NCBI RefSeq assembly: GCF_025370875.1
Contig: NZ_JAMXFD010000001.1
Span: forward strand, 100,182-164,181
Length of the DNA stretch: 64,000 nt
Direction: 5' to 3'
Source of the DNA: Laspinema palackyanum D2c
GTDB lineage: Bacteria > Cyanobacteriota > Cyanobacteriia > Cyanobacteriales > Laspinemataceae
Shown: piece by piece, positions 1-8,300 of the stretch
Layout of the letters: each line of letters opens with the position of its first letter
How positions within the stretch are numbered: position 1 is the first letter of the stretch
Notes under the pieces: model-generated
What the model was told of the DNA's origin: nothing
The model's database searches: none
What the model saw: only the letters and a program-made list of their open reading frames with translations
Program-made: the position numbers and the translations under genes

Positions 1-470
1 ATATCGGACCCCTGGCCACTCGCTCAATCCTAGAGGAATTACACCAACAAGTGTTAGCTTGTGTGGAAAATGGAGCAAAAGCGGCGACTGGGGGCATTCC
101 TTTAATTGATCGTCCCGGAAACTTCTATCCGCCAACGCTAATCACCGATATTCCCCTCGGAATACCGGCAGAACGGGAAGAATTTTTTGGACCCGTGGCC
201 TTGTTATTTCGGGTGGCCAATATAGATGAAGCGATCGCCCGGGCGAACGATATTCCCTTTGGTTTGGGTGCTTCTGCTTGGACGAACGAACCCCAAGAGC
301 GCGATCGCTTTATCGAAGAACTCGAAGCCGGTGCCGTCTTTATTAATGGCTTAGTCAAATCCGACCCGCGCCTGCCCTTTGGTGGCATCAAACGGTCCGG
401 ATATGGACGCGAATTAAGCATTCAAGGCATTCACGAATTCGTGAACATCAAAAGCGTTTGGGTCAAATAA
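1..470 (+). CDS. NAD(P)-dependent succinate-semialdehyde dehydrogenase, 3' part
   Basis: The open frame runs in from the window edge (first full codon at position 3) and ends at 470, so this is the last ~156 codons of an aldehyde dehydrogenase. Visible are the EEFFGPV segment that lines the substrate pocket, the VFINGLVKSDPRLPFGG stretch and the final GIKRSGYGRELS motif typical of the family C-terminus. The catalytic Cys lies upstream, outside the window. The next gene, 124 bp downstream on the same strand, is a 2-oxoglutarate decarboxylase. In Synechococcus PCC 7002 these two enzymes are neighbours and together convert 2-oxoglutarate to succinate, closing the TCA cycle. I therefore assign succinate semialdehyde as substrate from context; the fragment alone only shows an aldehyde dehydrogenase. 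Confidence 0.85.
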   Translation, partial: IGPLATRSILEELHQQVLACVENGAKAATGGIPLIDRPGNFYPPTLITDIPLGIPAEREEFFGPVALLFRVANIDEAIARANDIPFGLGASAWTNEPQERDRFIEELEAGAVFINGLVKSDPRLPFGGIKRSGYGRELSIQGIHEFVNIKSVWVK

Positions 471-594
471 ACCCTAACCTTACCCTGACCGATTGTCAGA
501 GGTTCCTAACTTACCGAACCCCTGGGCAATCTCCGCAGGTTCTCACTTTTACCACCGTCATCAACCCCACATTTCTCTGAGGTAACACAAGATT

Positions 595-2241
595 ATGGGT
601 GAACTTAACACCGCCGAACTCTTAGTTCATTGTCTGGAAAATGAAGGCGTCCAATACATTTTTGGACTCCCCGGAGAAGAAAACCTCGCCGTTTTAAAAG
701 CGCTGAGTAACTCTTCAATTCAATTTATTACCACCCGTCACGAACAAGGCGCGGCATTCATGGCCGATGTTTACGGACGGTTGACCGGAAAAGCCGGAGT
801 CTGCCTCTCCACCTTGGGTCCCGGTGCCACCAACTTGATGACAGGGGTCGCCGATGCCAACTTAGATGGTGCTCCTCTTGTCGCCATTACTGGACAAGTC
901 GGAACTGATCGGATGCATATTGAATCCCATCAATATTTAGACTTGGTGGCAATGTTTGAACCCGTCACCAAATGGAACGCACAAATTGTCCGTCCCAGCA
1001 TCACCCCGGAAATTGTTCGCAAAGCTTTTAAACGGGCACAAACGGAAAAACCTGGGGCGGTTCATATCGATTTACCGGAAAATATTGCCGCCATGCCGGT
1101 TGTCGGTGAACCCTTGAGAAAAGATAAGCAAGAAAAAAGCTATGCCTCTTATCAAGGATTAAATGAAGCAGCAGCAGCGATTTCTCGGGCGAATAATCCC
1201 CTCATTTTAGTCGGAAATGGCGCAATTCGCGCTCATGCCGGGTCTGTGTTAACGGAATTTGCCACTCGCCTGCATATTCCGGTGACCAATACCTTTATGG
1301 GGAAAGGCGTCATTCCCTATACTCATCCCCTTGCCTTGTGGACAACCGGATTGCAACAGCGTGATTATATTACCTGTGCGTTTGAGCAAACGGATCTGGT
1401 GATTGCCGTGGGCTATGATTTGATTGAGTATTCCCCGAAAAAATGGAATCCAGACGGAAAAATTCCAATCATTCATATTAATGCAACTCCTTCGGAAATT
1501 GATAGTAGTTATATCCCAATTGTGGAAGTGGTGGGGGATATTTCTGACTCGTTGATGGAAATTTTGCATCGCGCCGATCGCCAGAGTAAACCCACCCCTC
1601 ACGCCTGCGAACTTCGCGCCGATATTCGCGCCGATTATGAACAGTATGCTACGGATGATGGATTTCCCATCAAACCGCAAAAACTGATTTATGACTTGCG
1701 CCAGGTGATGGGACCGGATGATATTGTCATCTCTGATGTGGGTGCCCATAAGATGTGGATTGCCCGCCACTATCATTGCGATCGGCCCAATACCTGTTTA
1801 ATTTCCAATGGATTTGCTGCAATGGGAATTGCGATTCCTGGCGCATTAGCGGCTAAATTAGTCTATCCCGATCGCAAAATTGTAGCCGTAACCGGCGATG
1901 GCGGATTCATGATGAACTGCCAAGAATTAGAAACCGCCCTGCGCGTCGGAACCCCCTTCGTAACCATCATCTTTAACGATGGCGGATACGGACTGATTGA
2001 GTGGAAACAACAGAACCACTATGGCGAATCTGCCTTCATCAAATTCACCAATCCCGACTTTGTGAAATTTGCAGAAAGTATGGGATTAAAAGGCTATCGC
2101 ATTGAATCCGCAGCGGATTTAATTCCCACTCTGAAAGAAGCCCTCGCCCAGGATGTTCCAGCGGTGATTGACTGTCCGGTTGACTATAGCGAAAACATCC
2201 GCTTTAGTCAAAAAGCAGGCGGATTGAACTGCACCATCTAA
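595..2241 (+). CDS. 2-oxoglutarate decarboxylase (ThDP-dependent, acetolactate synthase-like)
   Basis: This 548-residue thiamine-diphosphate enzyme has the three-domain acetolactate-synthase fold. The catalytic Glu is Glu50 in the TTRHEQGAAF motif. The ThDP/Mg motif begins GDGG at residues 434-437 and ends at Asn461. By memory it is very close over its whole length to SynPCC7002_A2770, which was shown to decarboxylate 2-oxoglutarate to succinate semialdehyde. The semialdehyde dehydrogenase immediately upstream fits that role, and the pair would act in the cytosol as the cyanobacterial TCA bypass. Automatic pipelines often call this protein acetolactate synthase large subunit, but there is no small subunit gene nearby. 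The start is the ATG after GAGGTAACACAAGATT. The gene is followed by an inverted repeat that reaches the next start codon. Confidence 0.9.
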   Translation: MGELNTAELLVHCLENEGVQYIFGLPGEENLAVLKALSNSSIQFITTRHEQGAAFMADVYGRLTGKAGVCLSTLGPGATNLMTGVADANLDGAPLVAITGQVGTDRMHIESHQYLDLVAMFEPVTKWNAQIVRPSITPEIVRKAFKRAQTEKPGAVHIDLPENIAAMPVVGEPLRKDKQEKSYASYQGLNEAAAAISRANNPLILVGNGAIRAHAGSVLTEFATRLHIPVTNTFMGKGVIPYTHPLALWTTGLQQRDYITCAFEQTDLVIAVGYDLIEYSPKKWNPDGKIPIIHINATPSEIDSSYIPIVEVVGDISDSLMEILHRADRQSKPTPHACELRADIRADYEQYATDDGFPIKPQKLIYDLRQVMGPDDIVISDVGAHKMWIARHYHCDRPNTCLISNGFAAMGIAIPGALAAKLVYPDRKIVAVTGDGGFMMNCQELETALRVGTPFVTIIFNDGGYGLIEWKQQNHYGESAFIKFTNPDFVKFAESMGLKGYRIESAADLIPTLKEALAQDVPAVIDCPVDYSENIRFSQKAGGLNCTI

Positions 2242-2246
2242 ATCAC

Positions 2247-2318
2247 CATGAGTTAGGAGTTAAGGAATGAGACAAAACGCGGTACAATTAAGCCCTCATT
2301 CTTAATTCCTAACTCATG
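2247..2318. repeat. Imperfect inverted repeat between the decarboxylase and xth
   Basis: The left arm (2247-2271, CATGAGTTAGGAGTTAAGG...) and right arm (2295-2318) are near-perfect reverse complements separated by a ~23 bp loop. This is a typical dispersed short cyanobacterial palindrome. Its last three bases are the ATG of the next gene. Confidence 0.85.
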
Positions 2319-3098
2319 AAAATTGCCACTTGGAACGTTAACTCGATTAGAACTCGATTAGAACAAGTAACCGACTGGTTACAGACCAACCCCGTTGAGG
2401 TATTGTGCTTGCAGGAAACAAAGGTAGTCGATGCGGATTTTCCGCGATCGCCCTTAGAAGCATTAGGCTATCACCTTTATATCTCCGGCCAAAAATCTTA
2501 CAACGGGGTTGCTTTATTAAGTAAAACTCCCCTCACCGATGTCAGCATCGGTTTCACCCCCATCCTCGGTCCAGAAGTCGCCGAATTAGACGAACAAAAG
2601 CGCGTCATCACCGGAGTTTTTGAAGATATTCGCATCCTCAATCTCTACGTTCCCAATGGTTCATCCGTCGGCAGTGATAAATATAGCTATAAACTAACCT
2701 GGCTGAAAACCCTGGAAAACTATCTTAAAAATATTCTTGACAAAACCGATAAATTATGTATTTGCGGTGACTTTAATATTGCCTTAGAAGCCATAGATAT
2801 TCATCGAAAAACCACCCCCAATGATATCATGGCCTCCCCCGCAGAACGGGCCGCCTTAACCCAAATTTTAGAACTCGGCTTAACCGATGCCTTCCGCCTA
2901 TTTAATTCAGAACCGGGACAGTTTAGCTGGTGGGATTATCGCGCCGGTGCCTTCGCCCGAAATCGCGGCTGGCGCATCGACCATCATTATGTTACCCCGA
3001 AGCTGAAAGAACGGGCGATCGGCTGTACCATTGACACTGCACCCCGGCAGTTATCCAAACCCAGTGATCACACCCCAGTGATTTTAGAATTAGAGTGA
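2316..3098 (+). CDS. xth: Exodeoxyribonuclease III
   Basis: The 260-residue protein belongs to the exonuclease III/AP endonuclease family (EEP fold) and acts in base-excision repair at abasic sites. The start MKIATWNVNSIRTRL carries the metal-site Asn. Further family motifs are LCLQETK with metal-binding Glu34, GDFNIA with the active-site Asp/Asn, the GWRIDHHYVT segment and the terminal SDHTPV His. Length matches the family (~250-270). The start codon sits inside the 3' arm of an inverted repeat, and no normal Shine-Dalgarno sequence precedes it other than the repeat sequence itself. A palindromic repeat follows the stop and may stabilise or end the transcript. Confidence 0.95.
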   Translation: MKIATWNVNSIRTRLEQVTDWLQTNPVEVLCLQETKVVDADFPRSPLEALGYHLYISGQKSYNGVALLSKTPLTDVSIGFTPILGPEVAELDEQKRVITGVFEDIRILNLYVPNGSSVGSDKYSYKLTWLKTLENYLKNILDKTDKLCICGDFNIALEAIDIHRKTTPNDIMASPAERAALTQILELGLTDAFRLFNSEPGQFSWWDYRAGAFARNRGWRIDHHYVTPKLKERAIGCTIDTAPRQLSKPSDHTPVILELE

Positions 3099-3107
3099 TT
3101 TCAGGCG

Positions 3108-3134
3108 AGTAGGGTGGGCAATGCCCACCCTACT
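3108..3134. repeat. Palindromic GGGTGGGCA/TGCCCACCC repeat, copy 1
   Basis: Perfect 13-bp arms, AGTAGGGTGGGCA and its complement, around a single A, starting 10 bp after the xth stop. Three more copies lie downstream of 3365. Confidence 0.9.
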
Positions 3135-3166
3135 AGATGGGTTTAAAATCATTCGGAGGGTTAAAG

Positions 3167-3355
3167 ATGAGCCATTCATTATCTATGGATGACGACGAAT
3201 TAGCCAAAATGAAAGAACTGCTTGAATTGGCTAAAATTACTGAGCATCAGATGAAAGAGGTAGCTGATTTAACATTGGAGATAGACCAAAAATATGAAAA
3301 ACGGTTAGCTGAAATTAGAGTGGCCGAAAAGATGGAAACCCAGGGGATTGAATAG
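3167..3355 (+). CDS. Small hypothetical coiled-coil protein
   Basis: This is a 62-residue acidic protein of unknown function. The start at 3167 is chosen because GGAGG (3155-3159) lies 7 bp upstream; an in-frame ATG at 3137 has no such site and falls beside the repeat arm. The sequence is almost wholly helical with heptad-like spacing (DDDELAKMKELLELAKI, then EVADLTLEIDQKYEKRLAEI), which suggests a short coiled coil. No membrane segment or cysteine is present. The gene is flanked on both sides by copies of the same palindromic repeat. I do not recognise the family. A toxin-antitoxin role is possible for such a gene, but nothing in the sequence supports it. Confidence 0.6.
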   Translation: MSHSLSMDDDELAKMKELLELAKITEHQMKEVADLTLEIDQKYEKRLAEIRVAEKMETQGIE

Positions 3356-3364
3356 CAAAAATAA

Positions 3365-3516
3365 AGTAGGGTGGGCAGTGCCCACCTTCAGCCTCGTGAG
3401 GGGCTTCAGCCAACTCGTCGGTGGGCATTGCCCACCCTACAATTACTCTAAATTATTTAGGATTTAATGTGAAAGATTGCGTCAGTCGGTGGGCAATGCC
3501 CACCCTACAATTACTA
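3365..3516. repeat. Three further copies of the GGTGGGCA-TGCCCACC palindrome
   Basis: Copies lie at 3365-3388, 3420-3447 and 3486-3516. The last two also share the flank ACAATTACT, so the mobile or copied unit is longer than the palindrome. Confidence 0.9.
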
Positions 3517-4364
3517 ACTATTGCTTTAAACACGGGAGCAAAAAAGTTAGCAAAACTTTAGCCATTTAAACCGGAAATGGCTGGGTTAAGGTGAGCCTAG
3601 GGATAGGTTGTGCAATTCTTTGATGGCATTGCCTAAAATGTCTGTTGTTGGACCTAAACTTGTCAGTCTAAGCTAATCCTGACCTCTACAGCTAGAGTTT
3701 TTCCTAACCCGATTTGCGATCGCCTCCTTAATAAGCTGGAGCCTTGGATCGCAAAGCGAAACCCATACCACTAGCCAGCTTGATCCCCGAATCATTAAGT
3801 GGGAACTCCCTGACATCTGTACCCACGGACGGAAAGGGAACAGAACCCACATCAACTTCTGATTGTTGCTAATATTTTTTCTAGGCTTTTAAAAACAACA
3901 TGAAAATTGTTTAACCTCAAACCCTGAAAGAGTGAGGTTTTTTTCACAGTGTAACTATCGCTATGCCTTCTCGTGTTGAGACTCACTGTCAATATTCATT
4001 TTCTTTAAATAAACCCTTTATAATGATTTAATCTTCAAAATAGATATCTTATATTGACATTATTTCCCCGGGTTACTAGATTGGGGATAGCCCAAGTTGA
4101 GAGGTCAAACGACTTAACCGTTACATCAGACCCAACCCACCAGTTTCCTTTGCATCCTTTCTGGTTTTCTATCCCAGGAGATGGAGTGAGAATCCATCTG
4201 AACTGCCCGTTCAGGAGACTGGAGGAAATTTTGTCTTGCTTTTGATTCAATTCATGAATCATCACCGATATTATTTCTCAGCGACCCTAGTTTCGGCAAA
4301 AACTTAAGGCGTCTGTTGTTTATCGACAGCGCCAACATCCTGAAAACCAAAGGAGTCAACGATT
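3517..4364. other. 848-bp gap without a recognised gene
   Basis: Short frames exist here (for example minus 3673-3855, plus 4054-4245 and minus 4035-4265), but none has a convincing ribosome-binding site or a recognisable product. A terminator-like hairpin is at 3913-3944. The minus strand between 3740 and 3860 gives a protein-like string ending SGMGFALRSKAPAY and then a stop, which could be the tail of a decayed gene, but I cannot name it. Confidence 0.5.
3913..3944 (+). terminator. Hairpin followed by a T run
   Basis: AACCTCA pairs with TGAGGTT across a 12-base loop and is followed by a run of T. It has the form of an intrinsic terminator, but no gene ends just before it, so it may end a small RNA or be a relic. 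Confidence 0.45.
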
Positions 4365-5006
4365 ATGACCACTGTTCATCGAGAAAAAGTCAAATGTCCC
4401 TGTTGCAAAAAAGCTCTAACAATTGATGTTTTAGGAAGCACCAATTCGGTCGGTTGCTATACAGATTTTCACGGCCTCACAATGGGTTATGCACCCCTGC
4501 CCATTCTCATGAATACTTGCCCCAATTGTGGGTTTTCGGGTTACCGTCAAGATTTTAGCACTAAATTAGATAAAAATCTCAAAAGTCAAATTGAGACAGT
4601 GATTACCCCATTGTGCCCAGCAGAAGAACTCAATGCAGGGCGTCGCTATGAACTCCATGCAAAAATTCGGGAAATGGCGGGGGATAATGCTTGGGAATTG
4701 GCCCAGGAATATCTGAAAGGAGCATGGGCGGCATTCGACGAACAAACAGTCAATGAGACCCATTTACGTCAGTTAGCTATAAATTATTTCGAGAAAGCTC
4801 TAGCAGAACAGCTTGTGCCTCCGGATGAGAAACCAAATATTACCTATTTGATTGGGGAACTATATCGGCGCATTGGTGAGATTGAGGCGGCGCACCAGTA
4901 TTTTAATCAGGTGATTCAACAAGCGGAAACCAACCCAGCATGGGACAAAATGGCAAACTATGCCCTCCAACAACGGGATAATCCGCAACTAAGGTTTAAA
5001 GCTTAG
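4365..5006 (+). CDS. DUF2225 family zinc-ribbon/TPR-like protein
   Basis: This 213-residue soluble protein has an N-terminal zinc-ribbon-like pair of cysteine clusters (KCPCCKK at residues 10-16 and CPNCGFSG at 52-59). They are followed by a helical region with TPR-like repeats, clearest near LIGELYRRIGEIEAAHQYFNQVI around residues 165-190. This arrangement matches the DUF2225 family found in cyanobacteria, Firmicutes and others. The biochemical function is unknown; metal binding and a protein-protein role are inferred from the cysteines and repeats. AGGAG lies upstream of the ATG at suitable spacing. The gene appears monocistronic, and a palindromic dispersed element follows it. Confidence 0.85.
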   Translation: MTTVHREKVKCPCCKKALTIDVLGSTNSVGCYTDFHGLTMGYAPLPILMNTCPNCGFSGYRQDFSTKLDKNLKSQIETVITPLCPAEELNAGRRYELHAKIREMAGDNAWELAQEYLKGAWAAFDEQTVNETHLRQLAINYFEKALAEQLVPPDEKPNITYLIGELYRRIGEIEAAHQYFNQVIQQAETNPAWDKMANYALQQRDNPQLRFKA

Positions 5007-5019
5007 TTAAACCCAGAGC

Positions 5020-5137
5020 GAAGTGGTTCCTGAAATCAGGAGTGCGAGCATCTTGCTTGCTCTTTATTCTAGCGAGCAAGATGCTCGCACTCCTCTCCTC
5101 TAAATATCTGTTCATCATCAGTCCGGGAACCGCTATA
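5020..5137. repeat. MITE-like palindromic element, copy A
   Basis: The core is a long hairpin, AGGAGTGCGAGCATCTTGCT... at 5038-5061 paired with 5071-5094. It is framed by GTGGTTCC on the left and GGGAACCGCTATA on the right, which form outer inverted ends. A second copy is at 52201-52333. Beyond the element, 5138-5321 holds nothing I can name. Confidence 0.8.
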
Positions 5138-5321
5138 GCATAAGCTGCTGCCTATCTAAATTGGCAATTCAAAAATTACGAACTCCTCGGATTACCAACA
5201 TCTTCCTGAATTGCATTCTCCCATTTCAATGTAGTAGCTAAATCCAGACCCTCCCCAAAATCAGCCCTAAACGGTATCGTTTTTCAGGATTTCCATCGAT
5301 TAAACCCAGCCCAGAGGTAAT

Positions 5322-8300
5322 ATGAATAAACTGAATGTTTTCCTAGTCGGATTAGCAGTTGCATCGGTCTTTCAGACACCGGCAATCCTCGCTCAACCGA
5401 TTACTCCCACCCCTGATGGGACGGGAACCGAAGTCACTTCAGAGGGAAATCAGTTTAATATTACCGGCGGCACTCTCTCCCCGGATAACAGCAATTTATT
5501 CCATAGTTTTGAACAATTTGGCCTAGATGCGGGTCAAGTGGCGAATTTTCTCTCTTCCCCCGAGATTCAGAATATCCTCGGACGAGTCACCGGGGGGGAT
5601 GCCTCAATTATTAATGGCTTAATTCAAGTCACTGGCGGCAATTCTAACTTATTTTTGATGAATCCTGCGGGGATGCTCTTTGGACCGAATGCGGCCTTAA
5701 ATGTACCCGCTTCATTTACCGCTACGACTGCGACGGGTATCGGATTTGGAAATGATTGGTTTAATGCCGTTGGCGAGAATAATTGGGCGAATCTAGTCGG
5801 AACTCCCAGTCAATTTGCCTTTGATATTGCCCAACCGGGGGCTATTGTTAATTTAGGAAACTTAACTTTATCAGGCAATCATGACTTAACCCTGTTGGGT
5901 GGGACGGTGTTAAATGCCGGAACGCTTTCTGCACCTGGGGGAAATATCACCATTGCCGCAGTACCCGGAGAGAGTCGAGTTCGCATTTCTCAAGAGAACC
6001 ATTTGCTGAGTTTAGATTTGACCCCCTCGGGTACAACCGCTTTGACTTCCCAACTGACTGCGCTAAGTTTACCGGAACTGTTGACAGGGAGTGGGGTGAG
6101 TCATGCCAGTCAGGTGCAGGTGAATCCCGATGGCACCATTACCCTGACGGGTTCTCAACAGCAAATTCCCATCCAACCGGGAGATGCCATAGCTTCCGGT
6201 GAGATTGATACAGTGGGAGAAACCGGCGGCATCGTCCAGGTATTGGGAGAGCGAGTTGCCGTAGTCGATGGGAATATTGACGCCTCGGGGATAAATGGCG
6301 GTGGGACAGTCCTAATCGGGGGAGAATATCAGGGAAAAGGGCCCGTTCCCAATGCCTCGAATACGGTTGTGAGTCAGGATTCGATGATTTCGGCAAATGC
6401 AATCTCCCAGGGAGACGGGGGACGAGTGATTATTTGGGCGGATGATACCACAGCATTTCATGGTACAATCAACGCCCGTGCAGGGGTTGAACCAGGGAAT
6501 GAACCGCAAAATGGCGGGTTTATAGAGGTATCCGGGAAGGAAAACCTGATTTTTCGCGGGTTGGTGGATTTAAGCGCGCCTTATGGGAGTATGGGGACGT
6601 TACTCCTCGATCCAGAAAATATCAGTATTGTCAGTGGGGGAGCAGATGATAGCGAACTCAACGCTGATGTTCCAGTGGGACAAGCGCAAGGTGTAATTTT
6701 GTCGGGGGATGGGACTGGATACTACACAATCTCCGAATCGGCTTTAGAGACTTTGCCGGGGAGTGCAAATGTCATCCTAGAAGCGACGAATGATATTACT
6801 ATTGAAAACTTGGCTGATAATTCCCTATCTTTTCAGACTGGAACGGGTTCAATAACCTTTACTGCCGATGCTAACAAGGATGGAACCGGATCGTTTCTCA
6901 TGCAAGATCTAAATGATGCGATCTGGGCACCCGGGAGAAATCTCTCTATTTCAGGGGCGAGTATAACCACTGGAACTCTGGATACTAGGTCCATTAATGG
7001 AGGAGGAGCAATTAATCTAACTGCGACGAATGGCAACATTGAAACCGGCAATATTAATACTAGAGCCTGGGCATATGAAGGGTCATCCGGAGCAGGTGGT
7101 TCAGTTACCTTTTCTACAACCAGTGGCCGCATTCAAACCGGCTATATTGATACTAGATCTAGAGCAGAGAAGGGGTCATCTGGAACAGGGGGTTCAGTTA
7201 CCTTAGAGGCTACAGAAGGAATTGCGACCGGCTTTCTTGACATTGGTTCTTATGGAATTCAAGGTAGTAGTAGTGATGGGGGTAGCAGTGTTATAACTAC
7301 TTCAGGGGGTGATATTGGGATACAATCAATACATACTACTAGCCATTCCGGTACTCTACAGTCCGGCAATGCTGGCTCTGTCCAGATTCGTGCAGGAAAT
7401 CAAATTAGCATTAATGATAGTGGTGCGTGGGGGATTGGCACCGAAAGTTCAGGTCCTGGTAGTGGGGGTAAGGTAGAGTTAACCGCTAATGAAATTGCTC
7501 TATCTATAGCTTACATTATTACCTCGGATCAACCACTCATCCTCGAAGGAAATGTCACCCTGAATAGTCCGATTGCCCTGACCACCGGGAATGCACCGAT
7601 TACCGTGACGGGACGTGTCGATGGCACTCAACCCTTAACTTTAAATAGCGGCACTGGGAATATTAACATCACCGGAGCTATGGGCAGTGTGACCCCAATT
7701 GGTGACTTAACGGTAAATAGTACCGGCATCACGAACTTTGGAGGGCCAATTTCTGCCCCAGGGAGAAACATTTCTATTTCAGGAGCGAGTATAACTACTG
7801 GAAATTTGTTTACTGGAGCCATTAATGGAGGGTCAATTAATCTAACAGCAACGAATGGCGGCATTCAAACCGGCGATCTTGTTACTAAAGGCTATGCATC
7901 TAGCGGGGTAGCTGGAAATGGGGGTGCAGTTACCTTAAATGCTACACAAGGAATTACTACGACCGGCATTATTGAAAGTATTTCCGATTCAAAATCAAGT
8001 GCAGATAGTAGTGATGGGGGAAACATTACGATAATTACTTCAATTGGTGACATTGAAATACAATCGACAATACATTCTGCATCTATTTCAAATGGAACTT
8101 CTCATAATGGGGGCAATATTGTTCTACAAGCACCAAATGGTTCTATTTATACACGTGCTGCTATTTCTACCGCCAGCCGTTCTTGGAACGGAACTGCTGC
8201 CGGGAATGGTGGATCGCTCAACATTGAGGCAGGAAATCTATTTAGTAGTAGTAACCTTAATCCCAATTGGGTGGGGATTGGCACTGACAGTGGAGGTAAG

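Noticed and set aside
595-2241. Acetolactate synthase large subunit
   Set aside because: The neighbouring semialdehyde dehydrogenase and closeness to known 2-oxoglutarate decarboxylase point to the TCA bypass; there is no small subunit gene.
3673-3855. 60-codon minus-strand gene
   Set aside because: No ribosome-binding site and no recognisable protein; at most part of a decayed gene in another frame.
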